Shown here one piece after another: positions 5,216 to 13,829 of a stretch of DNA of 14,437 bases. Source of the stretch: Bacilli bacterium (GTDB lineage: Bacteria; Bacillota_I; Bacilli_A; RF39; UBA660). The stretch lies in the NCBI GenBank assembly GCA_028708945.1, contig JAQVXV010000017.1, positions 1 to 14,437 on the forward strand. The letters are read 5' to 3'. Under the pieces are notes generated by a model. That model was not told the DNA's origin and did not search any database. It saw only the letters and a list, made by a program, of their open reading frames with translations. The number at the start of each line of letters is the position of its first letter. Within the stretch, counting starts at the first letter, position 1. The position numbers and the translations under genes were made by a program.

Positions 5216-5244
5216 AAAAAAAGATTTGTTTATTTACAAATCTT
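5216..5244 (-). terminator. Intrinsic terminator overlapping the stop of the excisionase-like gene
   Basis: On the minus strand AAGATTTGT (5244-5236) pairs with ACAAATCTT (5229-5221) around a 6-base loop, followed by a run of T to 5216. The TAA (5232-5230) lies in the loop and arm. It would end the restriction-modification/excisionase transcript, or attenuate it before the 98-aa gene. Confidence 0.75.
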
Positions 5245-5409
5245 CTTATTTTTACTTAATATAAATTCTTCTAAGTCTGATTCTGATATTAAATATCTAA
5301 CACCAATCTTAGACGCTTTTAGTATATTATTTCTGATACACTTTCTAATACTGTCGTTAGACATTCTTGTTATAGTTCTAACTTCATCAACAGTTAAATA
5401 CTTCTGCAT
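5230..5409 (-). CDS. Excisionase-like (HTH_17/MerR-type) DNA-binding protein, 59 aa; candidate recombination directionality factor
   Basis: 59 residues that are nearly all one winged-helix excisionase domain. The start LTVDEVRTITRMSNDSIRK is the first helix and turn. SKIGVRYLISESDLEEFI is the wing and final helix seen in 'excisionase family' proteins. Ribosome site AAGGAGGG sits before ATG 5407-5409. In integrative elements proteins of this shape often bend DNA at att sites and help excision. With a large serine recombinase in the same element, a directionality role is plausible, though factors for serine recombinases are diverse and this could be an ordinary regulator. It lies 74 bases after the methyltransferase stop with no terminator in between, so it may be the last gene of that operon. 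Confidence 0.75.
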   Translation of the reverse strand: MQKYLTVDEVRTITRMSNDSIRKCIRNNILKASKIGVRYLISESDLEEFILSKNKKICK

Positions 5410-5459
5410 ATTCTTATCCCTCCTTACTTATATAGGAGAGATATGGAAACAAAACTACA

Positions 5460-5489
5460 ATATTAGTTCATGAATTAAGTATATTAGTT
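5460..5489. repeat. Direct repeat ATATTAGTT, 21-bp period
   Basis: ATATTAGTT occurs at 5460-5468 and 5481-5489, exactly two helical turns apart, with the palindrome TTCATGAA (5467-5474) between. The second copy overlaps the methyltransferase stop codon, and the pair lies just upstream of the excisionase-like gene. Such phased repeats suit a small winged-helix protein, but nine A/T-rich bases can recur by chance here. Confidence 0.35.
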
Positions 5490-8400
5490 AAAATATAGTT
5501 CAATCTCAATTACTTCTTCTTCTGTGAGACCATAAGTTTTGTATATTTTTTCATCTATCATTTTCTCATATTTTTTTATTAAACATTCATCGTTGCTATT
5601 TAATATCATGTCAACATAATCAATTATCTCTTGTTGATAATTTGAAGAAACCACCGGAAGTTCGTTTAATGCCGGTATAACAATTTGCCATCCTAGATAT
5701 ACTTTCTTATAGTAATAGTTAAACAACTTTGAATTCATCAAAGCTAGTAAATATTTTAGTTCTATATCTGAGGATGCTTCCTTTAAAAGACATATATAAG
5801 CAGTATTTAATGCATAGTATTGTTCACTGTCATATCCACAAGATATTTTTGTACTTTTTCTCGGCAATAAGATTTTTTCTTTCGCCAAAAAAATTCTCTC
5901 TTCTCTCGGTCTATGAAGTGCATTTGTATATCTTATATATTTATTTTCTTTTTTTTCATCCCATTTAACAAACCATTTACAAACATCTCTACCGTCAAGA
6001 CATTTTTTATATTCATCAGAATCCTTATAATTTGAAAAAACTTTTTCTTTTGGTAATCCAGAATATATAATGCCTTGCTGTATTTCCAATAAATCACCCA
6101 GCCTGAAATTAGAAATTTTATTGATTTTGTCTGTAATTTTTTTGCTACTTTCATCTAGTTTTATGGCAATCAAATAATCATTGTTTCCTCTGATTGCTTT
6201 TTGTGACAATTTAAACATTTCATCTTGCATATTTCTTTTTATTATAATATTGTTATCTTCATTTTTTTGTTTGGTTAAAGACAGTATTGCGGTATCAACA
6301 GCAGCAGTAAATATTCTTTTTTCAAAATATACTATTTCTTTTAATGTACAATTATCCACAATTAATTTTCTAATATACTTATATTCAGTATTTGTAAATA
6401 TGCCATCTGGCTGTATAAAAATTAGACATCCTTTTTCTTTTAAAAGATTATACCCTTTTTCAATCATTAATGTGAATAGATTGAATCTTCCTTGACCAGC
6501 AATATATTTATGTTTAAAATATTGTTTTTCTTTTTCTGATATTGCTTTAACGCTTACATATGGCGGATTACCAATAACAATATCAAATCCACCATTATGT
6601 TTAAACACATCGTAAAATTCTAGTTCCCATATAAACCAAGGCTTTTGCTTTTTGTTTGCCTCTTTAAGAAACTCTTTTAGTTTTTTTGGTTCATTCTTTA
6701 GCGATTCTTGAATCATATTGTTTTGAATCCATTCAATCTTTTTTTTCAATTCCTTTTTTAAAGCATTATCAGAAGTATTAAAATAACTTTTTTGTAAATT
6801 TAGCATTTTATCAATATAATCATTTAAATTGATTTCGTCATCGAATAGTTGTAGAGTTTGCTGAATGTCTATTTTTTCAGTATAACCAAATAAATTTTGT
6901 TGTCTTGATGCAATATTACTTTTTAAAGACTTGTTTAATATTTTTTGACTAAATAAAGGTACGTCATCAAATTCATCAACAAGACTATTTCCTTGCATAA
7001 TCTTACAATCTAAGTTTGGCAATGGTTTTGGTTCTTCCTCATTTGGATAATCAACTATTAAAGATAACCACAATCTTAATTTTGCAATATCAACTGCACT
7101 AACTTCAATGTCAACCGCATAAATACAATTTTCAATTGTTTGAAGTTTCATATCATAAATGTCTCTTTTGTTTTGTTCGGTGTTGGATAGCTCGCTTATA
7201 TTTATTAAACCAAGTTCGTTTTTTATCATCATATATACTGTTAAATTATTACGTAATTTAACTATTTCGGTCAATATTCCTAATGGAAAAGCCCCACTAC
7301 CAACTGCCGGGTCGGCAACTTTAACATCAATTAACGCTCTGTCAATAGCAACTATATTCTCGTATATTGTTGAACCTATTTCAAAATTATTATTATCATT
7401 GATTGAAGCTTCCCAATCTATTTGACTTATTAAATCACCGTATTTTATAAATTTAATAATCTCACTATAATCTACACCAGCCTTAGCAACCAGATAATTC
7501 GCCAAACTTTCTTGACACATATAATAAACAATTTCTCTCGGTGTATAAAAAGCCCCCTTTGATTTTCTATCATCAACCTCTAAAAGATTTTCAAATATTT
7601 TACCCAACATTTCAGGGTCAACTGCAACTTCTTTTTCCAAAGGTTCTTCTTCATCAATAGTAAAGTTATATAAATCTAAAAAATCTAATATTCCATCTTT
7701 GTTTTCGTTGCTAAACATATTGTTTGGAATATTGAAATTAGCACTTGACCATCTATAACCATTTAGAGGTTCAAACAATCCACCATTTAAAAATGGCACT
7801 TTACAGTTAAACAAAGGGAAATATTGATTTTCTCTTTTTTCATTTAAACCTTTATAGAAAAATGGTTCCAAATATTCTTCAAAAAAGTTTTTATGTTCTT
7901 TAATTGCTTGTTTATAAATAGACCTAATAAATCCTTTATCTCCAGAACCCCATGTTTTGTTATATTCAGTATTAATAAATATATTAGATATATTATTTAT
8001 ATCTTGTTCTTCGGCCTGTCTCAATTCATTCTTATTTATAACATACTCACTATCTTTTAATTCGTAAAACAATTTAATTAAATTCTGCGAAACACTATCA
8101 CTTTGATTTAATAATTCTGTATATTCAGAATTAGAAAGTTGATTAGGAATTAATTGAACACCAAGCCATCCTTTTTTTTGCAAAAAATACAAAAATACAA
8201 TTTGTCCCATTAGTTTTTTCGCAAATTCCACTGAATTGAAATCACATTTTTCTGATTCGGTTATAAAGTCTTGATTCTTATCTAAATATTCTTTTAATTG
8301 CAAATATTTTTCTTTGTATTCTTCGAAGAATCTCTTCGTAACCTTTTCTACATCAAATACACTTTCTATATCTGCAAGGGTAATTTTTCTCGAATCAATT

Positions 8401-8894
8401 GAAAGAAGTTTAAGTAAAAACTCTTTGGCAGTATGAACAGATTCGTGTTCACCAACTAAATAAGAATATCTTTTAGCCGGGGTTAATACTTCTTTAAATC
8501 CCCTATCACCAAAACTTAATTCTTTTTTTACAAATGATATTCTCCAAGACGTTTCTTTATCTGAATAAAAAGATACTATTGATGCATCTAAATCATAAGT
8601 GGATAATAACTTTGCAACAAAGTTTCTTTGAATATTTCTTGCGTTGCTTGTTGTTTTATCACTTAATTTAATTATAAATACTCCTATATTATTTAATCCA
8701 TCATTATATTTAGCAATATATTTATAATATTTTATATTTTCCTCGAATTGTTTTGAAACATCTGTTTTCTCATTAAAGTTGTTAGCGATATCTGAAGAAC
8801 TTAGATTAAGTAAATCTTTAATAAAATCAATAAATGACGTTTCATCAAAAGAGTGTTTTAATAATTCTAAATATTCTTTATTTCTTTCATTCAT
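5484..8894 (-). CDS. Eco57I/TaqI-type adenine-N6 DNA methyltransferase of a restriction-modification-like system
   Basis: 1136 residues. The middle holds a gamma-order N6-adenine methyltransferase: SAM-binding motif I DPAVGSGAF (528-536) and catalytic NPPY (776-779), with the long insert typical of Eco57I-like enzymes. The C-terminus (about 950-1100; ERIFLAKEKILLPRKS, then YLLALMNSKLFNYYYK) matches the TaqI-type target-recognition domain, so it should methylate a specific DNA sequence. The first ~400 residues contain LTPAKRYSYLVGEHES, a stretch I recall from large Eco57I-like proteins of this class; no PD-(D/E)XK motif is clear there. Ribosome site AAGGTG precedes ATG 8894, 11 bases after the helicase stop, so the pair is one operon. 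The expected role is marking self DNA while the PLD-helicase restricts. A single-chain type IIG enzyme is less likely because no nuclease is evident here. Confidence 0.88.
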   Translation of the reverse strand: MNERNKEYLELLKHSFDETSFIDFIKDLLNLSSSDIANNFNEKTDVSKQFEENIKYYKYIAKYNDGLNNIGVFIIKLSDKTTSNARNIQRNFVAKLLSTYDLDASIVSFYSDKETSWRISFVKKELSFGDRGFKEVLTPAKRYSYLVGEHESVHTAKEFLLKLLSIDSRKITLADIESVFDVEKVTKRFFEEYKEKYLQLKEYLDKNQDFITESEKCDFNSVEFAKKLMGQIVFLYFLQKKGWLGVQLIPNQLSNSEYTELLNQSDSVSQNLIKLFYELKDSEYVINKNELRQAEEQDINNISNIFINTEYNKTWGSGDKGFIRSIYKQAIKEHKNFFEEYLEPFFYKGLNEKRENQYFPLFNCKVPFLNGGLFEPLNGYRWSSANFNIPNNMFSNENKDGILDFLDLYNFTIDEEEPLEKEVAVDPEMLGKIFENLLEVDDRKSKGAFYTPREIVYYMCQESLANYLVAKAGVDYSEIIKFIKYGDLISQIDWEASINDNNNFEIGSTIYENIVAIDRALIDVKVADPAVGSGAFPLGILTEIVKLRNNLTVYMMIKNELGLINISELSNTEQNKRDIYDMKLQTIENCIYAVDIEVSAVDIAKLRLWLSLIVDYPNEEEPKPLPNLDCKIMQGNSLVDEFDDVPLFSQKILNKSLKSNIASRQQNLFGYTEKIDIQQTLQLFDDEINLNDYIDKMLNLQKSYFNTSDNALKKELKKKIEWIQNNMIQESLKNEPKKLKEFLKEANKKQKPWFIWELEFYDVFKHNGGFDIVIGNPPYVSVKAISEKEKQYFKHKYIAGQGRFNLFTLMIEKGYNLLKEKGCLIFIQPDGIFTNTEYKYIRKLIVDNCTLKEIVYFEKRIFTAAVDTAILSLTKQKNEDNNIIIKRNMQDEMFKLSQKAIRGNNDYLIAIKLDESSKKITDKINKISNFRLGDLLEIQQGIIYSGLPKEKVFSNYKDSDEYKKCLDGRDVCKWFVKWDEKKENKYIRYTNALHRPREERIFLAKEKILLPRKSTKISCGYDSEQYYALNTAYICLLKEASSDIELKYLLALMNSKLFNYYYKKVYLGWQIVIPALNELPVVSSNYQQEIIDYVDMILNSNDECLIKKYEKMIDEKIYKTYGLTEEEVIEIELYFN

Positions 8895-8905
8895 TTTTAA
8901 ACACC

Positions 8906-11900
8906 TTAATTCATAAATAATTCGGATAAAATTATTTCTGTTTGAACTCTTTCTTTTTTACTTTCGATTTCTTCTAATTCAAAATAAGTTGAAGGAATCA
9001 TATTAACAAAATCTTTATAGAACTTAATTAAATCATCGACAGATTTAACATTTTGTTCTTTCATCTTATTAGCATCCTTTAAAAGTCTTGATGGTAATTC
9101 GCCATTTTGTAATAAATTTATTAATTTTCTACCGATTTCAATTTCTTCATTAGACAATATATCAGTACGTTTAATTACCTCTTTTATAGCCAATATAATT
9201 GCCTTCGAATTACTCGTACCTTTTCGTAAATTAGCACTAGCAAACTCCTCTTCTTCCTCATTATCATAATTGTTAAATTGTTCTTTGTTTTTATCTAAAA
9301 ACACATAATATTTAGAATTAATATTTTTTGCCACTTCTGATTTATCGGTTTTTACCTTTTCAATTGCTGTATCAAAATTAACTTCATCACAATTATGTTC
9401 ATTTGATAAATAAAATTTCTTTACATAACCTTTTCTAAAGAAAGTTAATAATTCAGTATATTCACTATTTCTTCCAATCTTAATTTTTGGTGGAAGATTT
9501 TTTATCTTATCAAATATTTCTGGTTCATTATCTCTAACACCTCTAATTAATTTTAAATAGTGCAACTCATTATTCAATCCTGTTTCTTCATCTGCATCTA
9601 TTGTTGTCATTCTTCTGAATAGCTCATGAGTAGAAACATTTTCTTCCTCAGTTAGAAATTTAGAATCTTCTCCTAAAATATTATGAAACATTTGAATTTT
9701 ACTCATTATATTTTCATTTTGATGAATTAAATCGTTAGAATTAGTTGTAGGGAAAAAGTTATATACGAATAATTCGGTATGCTTAGTTCCTACTCTGTTA
9801 ATACGACCTACTCTTTGCATTATACGGGTAGGATTCCATGGTAAATCATAATTAATTATTACATTACTTCTGTGCAGATTCATTCCTTCAGCAAGTACAT
9901 CAGTTGTAACTAAAACATCATAATCATTCGCAATATTCTCTGCATCAACATTAGGGTCAAAATTATTTCTAATTATTGTTTTAATACCATCACTCATTGA
10001 ACCACTAAAGAAAATAGTACTTCTACTTAATTTATCTTCAATATTTTTTGCTAAATAATTTGCGGTTTCTTTTGATTCAGTAAATATAATAATTTTATTT
10101 TGCAACTTATTATCATTTTTCAACATATCTATAAAGTAATTTAATTTGCAATCATAATCAATTGATTCCCACATTTCTTTTAAATCATTTAATAATAGTA
10201 AATCTTTACTTAAATGCTCAATAAAAGTTGAAGAAAACTGTTCTGACTTAAACGAAAAAGCATTTCCTTTTTCTTTACCTTCTAGGAGAGTTTCAAAATC
10301 TTCTTTATCTAATAGTTCATCTACATTTAATTTTCTACTAATCCACACTTCACCATCATTATACATTTTAATGAATTGTTCATGCGATTTAATAAATCTA
10401 TCAAGAGTCATCTGGAAAGCATATTTACTACTCTCAAGTCTTTTGATAAGAACGCCCTTCATGAAAGCGCCCATGTTTCTTTGCCCAGTTAATAATTGAT
10501 TCATTTCGTTGTTTAAAAATTGAGTTTTAACATATGTTAAAGGTTTATAACGTGAGTATGTAAGATTTTTTATTGAATCAATTGTATGTTCAAATATCAT
10601 TTCAGTTTTAGCATCAAATTCATAAGTTTCTTTTATTGGATTACCAAGTTTAGGAAATGATAGTCCTTGTTTTTCTAAATCCTCTTTGTAATTTTTTTGA
10701 ATTTCAGTTCTTGTTCTTCTAATCATAACTTCTCTAAGGACCCTATCTCTAACCTTTATTGAAGCCTTTTCTATTGCCTTATAATATTCATCACTTCCCT
10801 TTTGAAATTCGTTAATATCTTTTCTTAAACTCAAAAAGAATTGCTCAATTTTTCTCACACCTGGTATCGTAGAATTAGTCTTTGATTCAAACAAATACAT
10901 TTGATTGGCAATATCAGTAATATAGTTATTTTGAGGTGTTGCTGAAATTAATACCACTTTTTTATTAGTGCATATTTCATCTAAATATTTATATGATTCA
11001 GTTTTTTCATTTCTAAATTTGTGAGCTTCATCAATAAACACATACTTGAATGGTTTATATTCATTATTATCACACATTTTCTTTAATGAGCCACTAGATT
11101 TAACATCAAAACCTTTAACACCAAAGTCTCTTAAAACACCCTTCCAGTAATCAATCAATACAGGTGGGACAATAAACAATTTATATCCATCTAATTCTTT
11201 TGCAAATAAGGCACACATATACGTCTTACCTAACCCTACAACGTCAGATATAAAGACACCATTATGTTTTTCAACAATTCTCTTTGCTTGAATTACTGCA
11301 TCCATTTGATATTGTAAAGGTTTAAATCCAGCAATAAGATAATCATCATCAAATCTAAAAGTCTTATCATCATTAATTTCTTCTTTAAAATACTCATATA
11401 AAAATTTTAAGTACATTTCATATGGTGTAATATCACTTTTAATCCATGTTTCTTTTTCAATCGTATCTATACATTCTTGATTTATCTCAATTGAATCATT
11501 CCATAGTTCTTCAAATTTTTGATGGGCAAATCTAACATCGCTAGAATTTTTTAATTCAACATTGAATTCTAAATTGTTTACTAAACCGTTATAAGAAAAA
11601 TTGCTTGAACCAGTAATAACTTTGCCATAGTCAGAACTATCCTCGTGATTTCTCATAACATATACTTTTGCATGAATAGGTTGTCTTGTATAAACTCTTA
11701 ATTCTAATTTTCCATTTCTAATCATTTCAATAAATTTATTAACACCTTGTTCAACAATTTCTGAATCCTCAGAACCTTCAAATTCTTTTTTTAAAACTTG
11801 ACTATATATCTTTTTACCTTCATATGCAGAAAGACTCAATTCATTAAATTGTTCTTGAGATTCTCTATACATTTCAATAACTTGTTTATCAGTATTAATT

Positions 11901-12082
11901 CCAATCAAAATTCTTGTTTTCTCAACGTTATCTAAAGAGTTTTGCAACAAATAAAACCCACTTGCTCTGAAATATCCAACAAGCACATCAAAAAATCTAG
12001 TATCTCTCTTTAAAATTTTACTAAATCTTTCGTACAAATTACGTTCCGGTTCATTCGTAAAGAATGTTAAATCGTTATTCAT
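8906..12082 (-). CDS. PLD-family nuclease fused to SF2 (SNF2-like) helicase, restriction component
   Basis: I choose ATG 12080-12082, with GGGTG just upstream; an in-frame GTG at 12094 would leave almost no leader. Residue numbers count from that GTG. Domains: phospholipase D-type nuclease (about 20-200) with one HxK motif (His141, Lys143; HAKVYVMRN) and GSSN (162-165); then SF2 helicase with Walker A DVVGLGKT (284-291), DEAH (355-358), SATPQ, and motif VI QRVGRINR (760-767) after NYDLPWNPTRIM; then ~280 C-terminal residues of unknown fold. PLD nucleases act as dimers, each chain giving one HKD site. The helicase would translocate on DNA and the PLD part would cleave it. Proteins of this layout occur in anti-phage loci such as DISARM-like and NgoAVII-like systems, where the parts are often on separate chains. 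It is followed 11 bases later by the methyltransferase, so the pair is probably a restriction-modification system. Confidence 0.88.
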   Translation of the reverse strand: MNNDLTFFTNEPERNLYERFSKILKRDTRFFDVLVGYFRASGFYLLQNSLDNVEKTRILIGINTDKQVIEMYRESQEQFNELSLSAYEGKKIYSQVLKKEFEGSEDSEIVEQGVNKFIEMIRNGKLELRVYTRQPIHAKVYVMRNHEDSSDYGKVITGSSNFSYNGLVNNLEFNVELKNSSDVRFAHQKFEELWNDSIEINQECIDTIEKETWIKSDITPYEMYLKFLYEYFKEEINDDKTFRFDDDYLIAGFKPLQYQMDAVIQAKRIVEKHNGVFISDVVGLGKTYMCALFAKELDGYKLFIVPPVLIDYWKGVLRDFGVKGFDVKSSGSLKKMCDNNEYKPFKYVFIDEAHKFRNEKTESYKYLDEICTNKKVVLISATPQNNYITDIANQMYLFESKTNSTIPGVRKIEQFFLSLRKDINEFQKGSDEYYKAIEKASIKVRDRVLREVMIRRTRTEIQKNYKEDLEKQGLSFPKLGNPIKETYEFDAKTEMIFEHTIDSIKNLTYSRYKPLTYVKTQFLNNEMNQLLTGQRNMGAFMKGVLIKRLESSKYAFQMTLDRFIKSHEQFIKMYNDGEVWISRKLNVDELLDKEDFETLLEGKEKGNAFSFKSEQFSSTFIEHLSKDLLLLNDLKEMWESIDYDCKLNYFIDMLKNDNKLQNKIIIFTESKETANYLAKNIEDKLSRSTIFFSGSMSDGIKTIIRNNFDPNVDAENIANDYDVLVTTDVLAEGMNLHRSNVIINYDLPWNPTRIMQRVGRINRVGTKHTELFVYNFFPTTNSNDLIHQNENIMSKIQMFHNILGEDSKFLTEEENVSTHELFRRMTTIDADEETGLNNELHYLKLIRGVRDNEPEIFDKIKNLPPKIKIGRNSEYTELLTFFRKGYVKKFYLSNEHNCDEVNFDTAIEKVKTDKSEVAKNINSKYYVFLDKNKEQFNNYDNEEEEEFASANLRKGTSNSKAIILAIKEVIKRTDILSNEEIEIGRKLINLLQNGELPSRLLKDANKMKEQNVKSVDDLIKFYKDFVNMIPSTYFELEEIESKKERVQTEIILSELFMN

Positions 12083-12104
12083 ATCTACACCCACTTATAT
12101 AAAA

Positions 12105-12149
12105 ATTATACCATAATTTAGCATTAAGAGATATCATTTATGGTATAAT
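12105..12149. promoter_or_regulatory. Divergent promoter: 12-bp inverted repeat whose arms are both extended -10 boxes
   Basis: ATTATACCATAA (12105-12116) and TTATGGTATAAT (12138-12149) are perfect inverted copies 21 bp apart. Each arm, read outward, is TGGTATAAT, an extended -10 element; no good -35 is seen for either. Plus transcription would start about 12156 for the nuclease-helicase gene, and minus transcription about 12098 for the PLD-helicase operon, giving leaders of roughly 16-30 bases. Because both promoters are the two halves of one dyad, one protein could control both, or polymerases could exclude each other. Confidence 0.65.
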
Positions 12150-12184
12150 ATTTTTAATATTATGTTTTAGTTATGGGGTTAAAT

Positions 12185-13648
12185 ATGAAGAAAACATTTG
12201 ATAACGATAAATTAATTGATTTGAATTATATAGTAGGCAAAAACAATGATTCTGTTAAAAAATTCCTTTATTATAACGGAGTTTCTTTTAATGACGATGA
12301 CATATGTGTTTTAAGTGATTTGATTGTTAAAATAAATGAAAACAATCGTTATGGATTAAACGTTTCATACACAGTAAATAGGATAAATAAAGAGTTTGAC
12401 CTTGTTAAAATCGGGAACAATTCTTTGGTAAATATTGAACTTAAAAAATGTCATACAAGTGAAAATATAAAACAATTAAAACAAAACTGCAATATATTCA
12501 GTGAATATTACACCGGATATGACATTAACCTTTTTTGCTATGAATTGGAAGATAGTAAATTATATTATTACGAAAAATCTAGTGATGAATTAATTGAATC
12601 CAATTATATTTTTATGAATGAAAAATTATCCCTGATTACAGAACCGCAATTATTAAATATAAACGTGAACGTTGTATCTGTTTATCTAAAACCAAAATTG
12701 TTTTTAGAAGGTAAATATATATTGTCTAACTCACAAGAAAAAGCAAAAGAACAAATTATTGCTAGTAGTGATAAATTCTTGATGGTGTTAGGAAGAGCTG
12801 GAACGGGTAAAACACTACTTGCATTAGATTTATATAAATATTATACAGAAAACGGACTAAGCGCTATTGTTATTACACCATTTATGTCAGAAAAAATTAT
12901 TCCGGTGGAACTACGAAAAGTCATTAATTTTAAGAAAGCCAAAGACTTTAATCGCGAAAATGAAACGTATGATATTGTTATCGTAGATGAGGCACAAAGG
13001 CTCGGAACGTCTGACATAAATTCTATTAATAAGAATTCAAATACAAAAGTTATATTTTTAGGAGATACAAATCAATGTATTGATGGTGAGACATCATTAG
13101 AACGATTTCTGGAAGAAAATATGATAAGAATTATAAATATGAATCAAATAATAAGAACTGACAATACATTTGATATGTTTGCAAGGAAGGTGTTAAACAT
13201 ACCTGCTAGAGGATTTAAAAAAAATTTTATAGATGTTAATAGAATCGAGATTATTATGTATGATAAAACAAAAATTGATGATTATATCGATTATCAATTC
13301 ATAGAACCATCAAAGTCTCCAAACTACGAAAATTGTATAAAAAAATGTAGACACAAGGAATGTGAAAATATTGGTTCAAAGGTTTCTCCTACTATACCCC
13401 ACTTTGCAATAAGTAAAGAATATCCAAAAGTATTAATGTTTCTATGTGATGGTTATAAAATAGATAATGGGAAAATAATACAAACAAAAAAAGTGTGTTA
13501 TGGATATCTACGAGACCATATATATTCTATCATCACTAGAGCAACAGAAAAATTGGTTATAATGACAACGGATATTGAGGTTTACAATTTTTTAAATGAT
13601 AAGAAAAAAGCGTTGCTTCAATCAAGTTTAAGTGAAGAATTAGAATAA
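12185..13648 (+). CDS. PD-(D/E)XK (NERD-like) nuclease fused to DUF2075/Schlafen-type SF1 helicase
   Basis: Start ATG 12185 has GGGG six bases upstream; the in-frame ATG 12173 has none. Numbers below count from 12173. The N-terminal domain has EFD (Asp76), then NIELK (Glu89, Lys91), the D-X12-ExK arrangement of NERD and related PD-(D/E)XK nucleases. Next come the helicase motifs: Walker A GRAGTGKT (207-214), Walker B IVIVDEAQR (268-276), FLGDTNQ (motif III), NQIIRTD, and C-terminal ITRATEKL (Thr455-Arg456-Ala457; motif VI). This order matches the DUF2075 / Schlafen group 3 helicases. CIKKCRHKEC (388-397) sits inside the second helicase half. The likely role is nucleic-acid cleavage coupled to ATP hydrolysis, in defence, since it is divergent from a restriction-modification operon. 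Two tandem TAA stops end it. It is not one of the named two-gene systems I can recognise. Confidence 0.8.
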   Translation: MKKTFDNDKLIDLNYIVGKNNDSVKKFLYYNGVSFNDDDICVLSDLIVKINENNRYGLNVSYTVNRINKEFDLVKIGNNSLVNIELKKCHTSENIKQLKQNCNIFSEYYTGYDINLFCYELEDSKLYYYEKSSDELIESNYIFMNEKLSLITEPQLLNINVNVVSVYLKPKLFLEGKYILSNSQEKAKEQIIASSDKFLMVLGRAGTGKTLLALDLYKYYTENGLSAIVITPFMSEKIIPVELRKVINFKKAKDFNRENETYDIVIVDEAQRLGTSDINSINKNSNTKVIFLGDTNQCIDGETSLERFLEENMIRIINMNQIIRTDNTFDMFARKVLNIPARGFKKNFIDVNRIEIIMYDKTKIDDYIDYQFIEPSKSPNYENCIKKCRHKECENIGSKVSPTIPHFAISKEYPKVLMFLCDGYKIDNGKIIQTKKVCYGYLRDHIYSIITRATEKLVIMTTDIEVYNFLNDKKKALLQSSLSEELE

Positions 13649-13769
13649 TAAAATGATATATAAATTTAACTTAAATATAACTATATAGTAGATAAGTATT
13701 CTTTAAAATTTAATATATCTAGTATTACTAAATAAATTAATATATTTTCTTTTTATTTTATAAGATTAA

Positions 13770-13807
13770 TTGTAAGTCATAGTCTAATGTGATATAATAT
13801 TATTAGA
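13770..13807 (+). promoter_or_regulatory. Promoter of the 61-aa/recombinase operon with an overlapping dyad
   Basis: TTGTAA (13770-13775), 17 bases, TATAAT (13793-13798) with TG one base before it (extended -10). TCTAAT (13783-13788) and ATTAGA (13802-13807) are inverted copies centred on the -10 box, so a bound dimer would shut this promoter. Start near 13805 leaves a leader of about 25 bases before ATG 13830. The dyad differs from the TACATT operators of the XRE gene. No clear terminator was found for the upstream nuclease-helicase gene; only a weak A/T stem lies near 13710-13745. Confidence 0.6.
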
Positions 13808-13829
13808 TTACACATAAAGGAATGGTATT

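Noticed and set aside
5729..7425. Short open frames inside the methyltransferase region (5729-5968 +, 5933-6154 -, 6181-6495 +, 7159-7425 +)
   Set aside because: They lie in other frames of a strongly supported 1136-codon gene, have no good ribosome sites, and translate to low-complexity or hydrophobic shadow sequence.
5484..12082. BREX (PglX) or classical type I restriction (HsdMSR) assignment
   Set aside because: No BrxA/B/C, PglZ or HsdS partner is present, the methyltransferase has a TaqI-type recognition domain, and the helicase partner carries a PLD nuclease instead of the HsdR nuclease.
5484..12082. Complete DISARM system
   Set aside because: A PLD, helicase and methyltransferase are present, but no DUF1998 (DrmB) gene is seen and PLD and helicase are on one chain.
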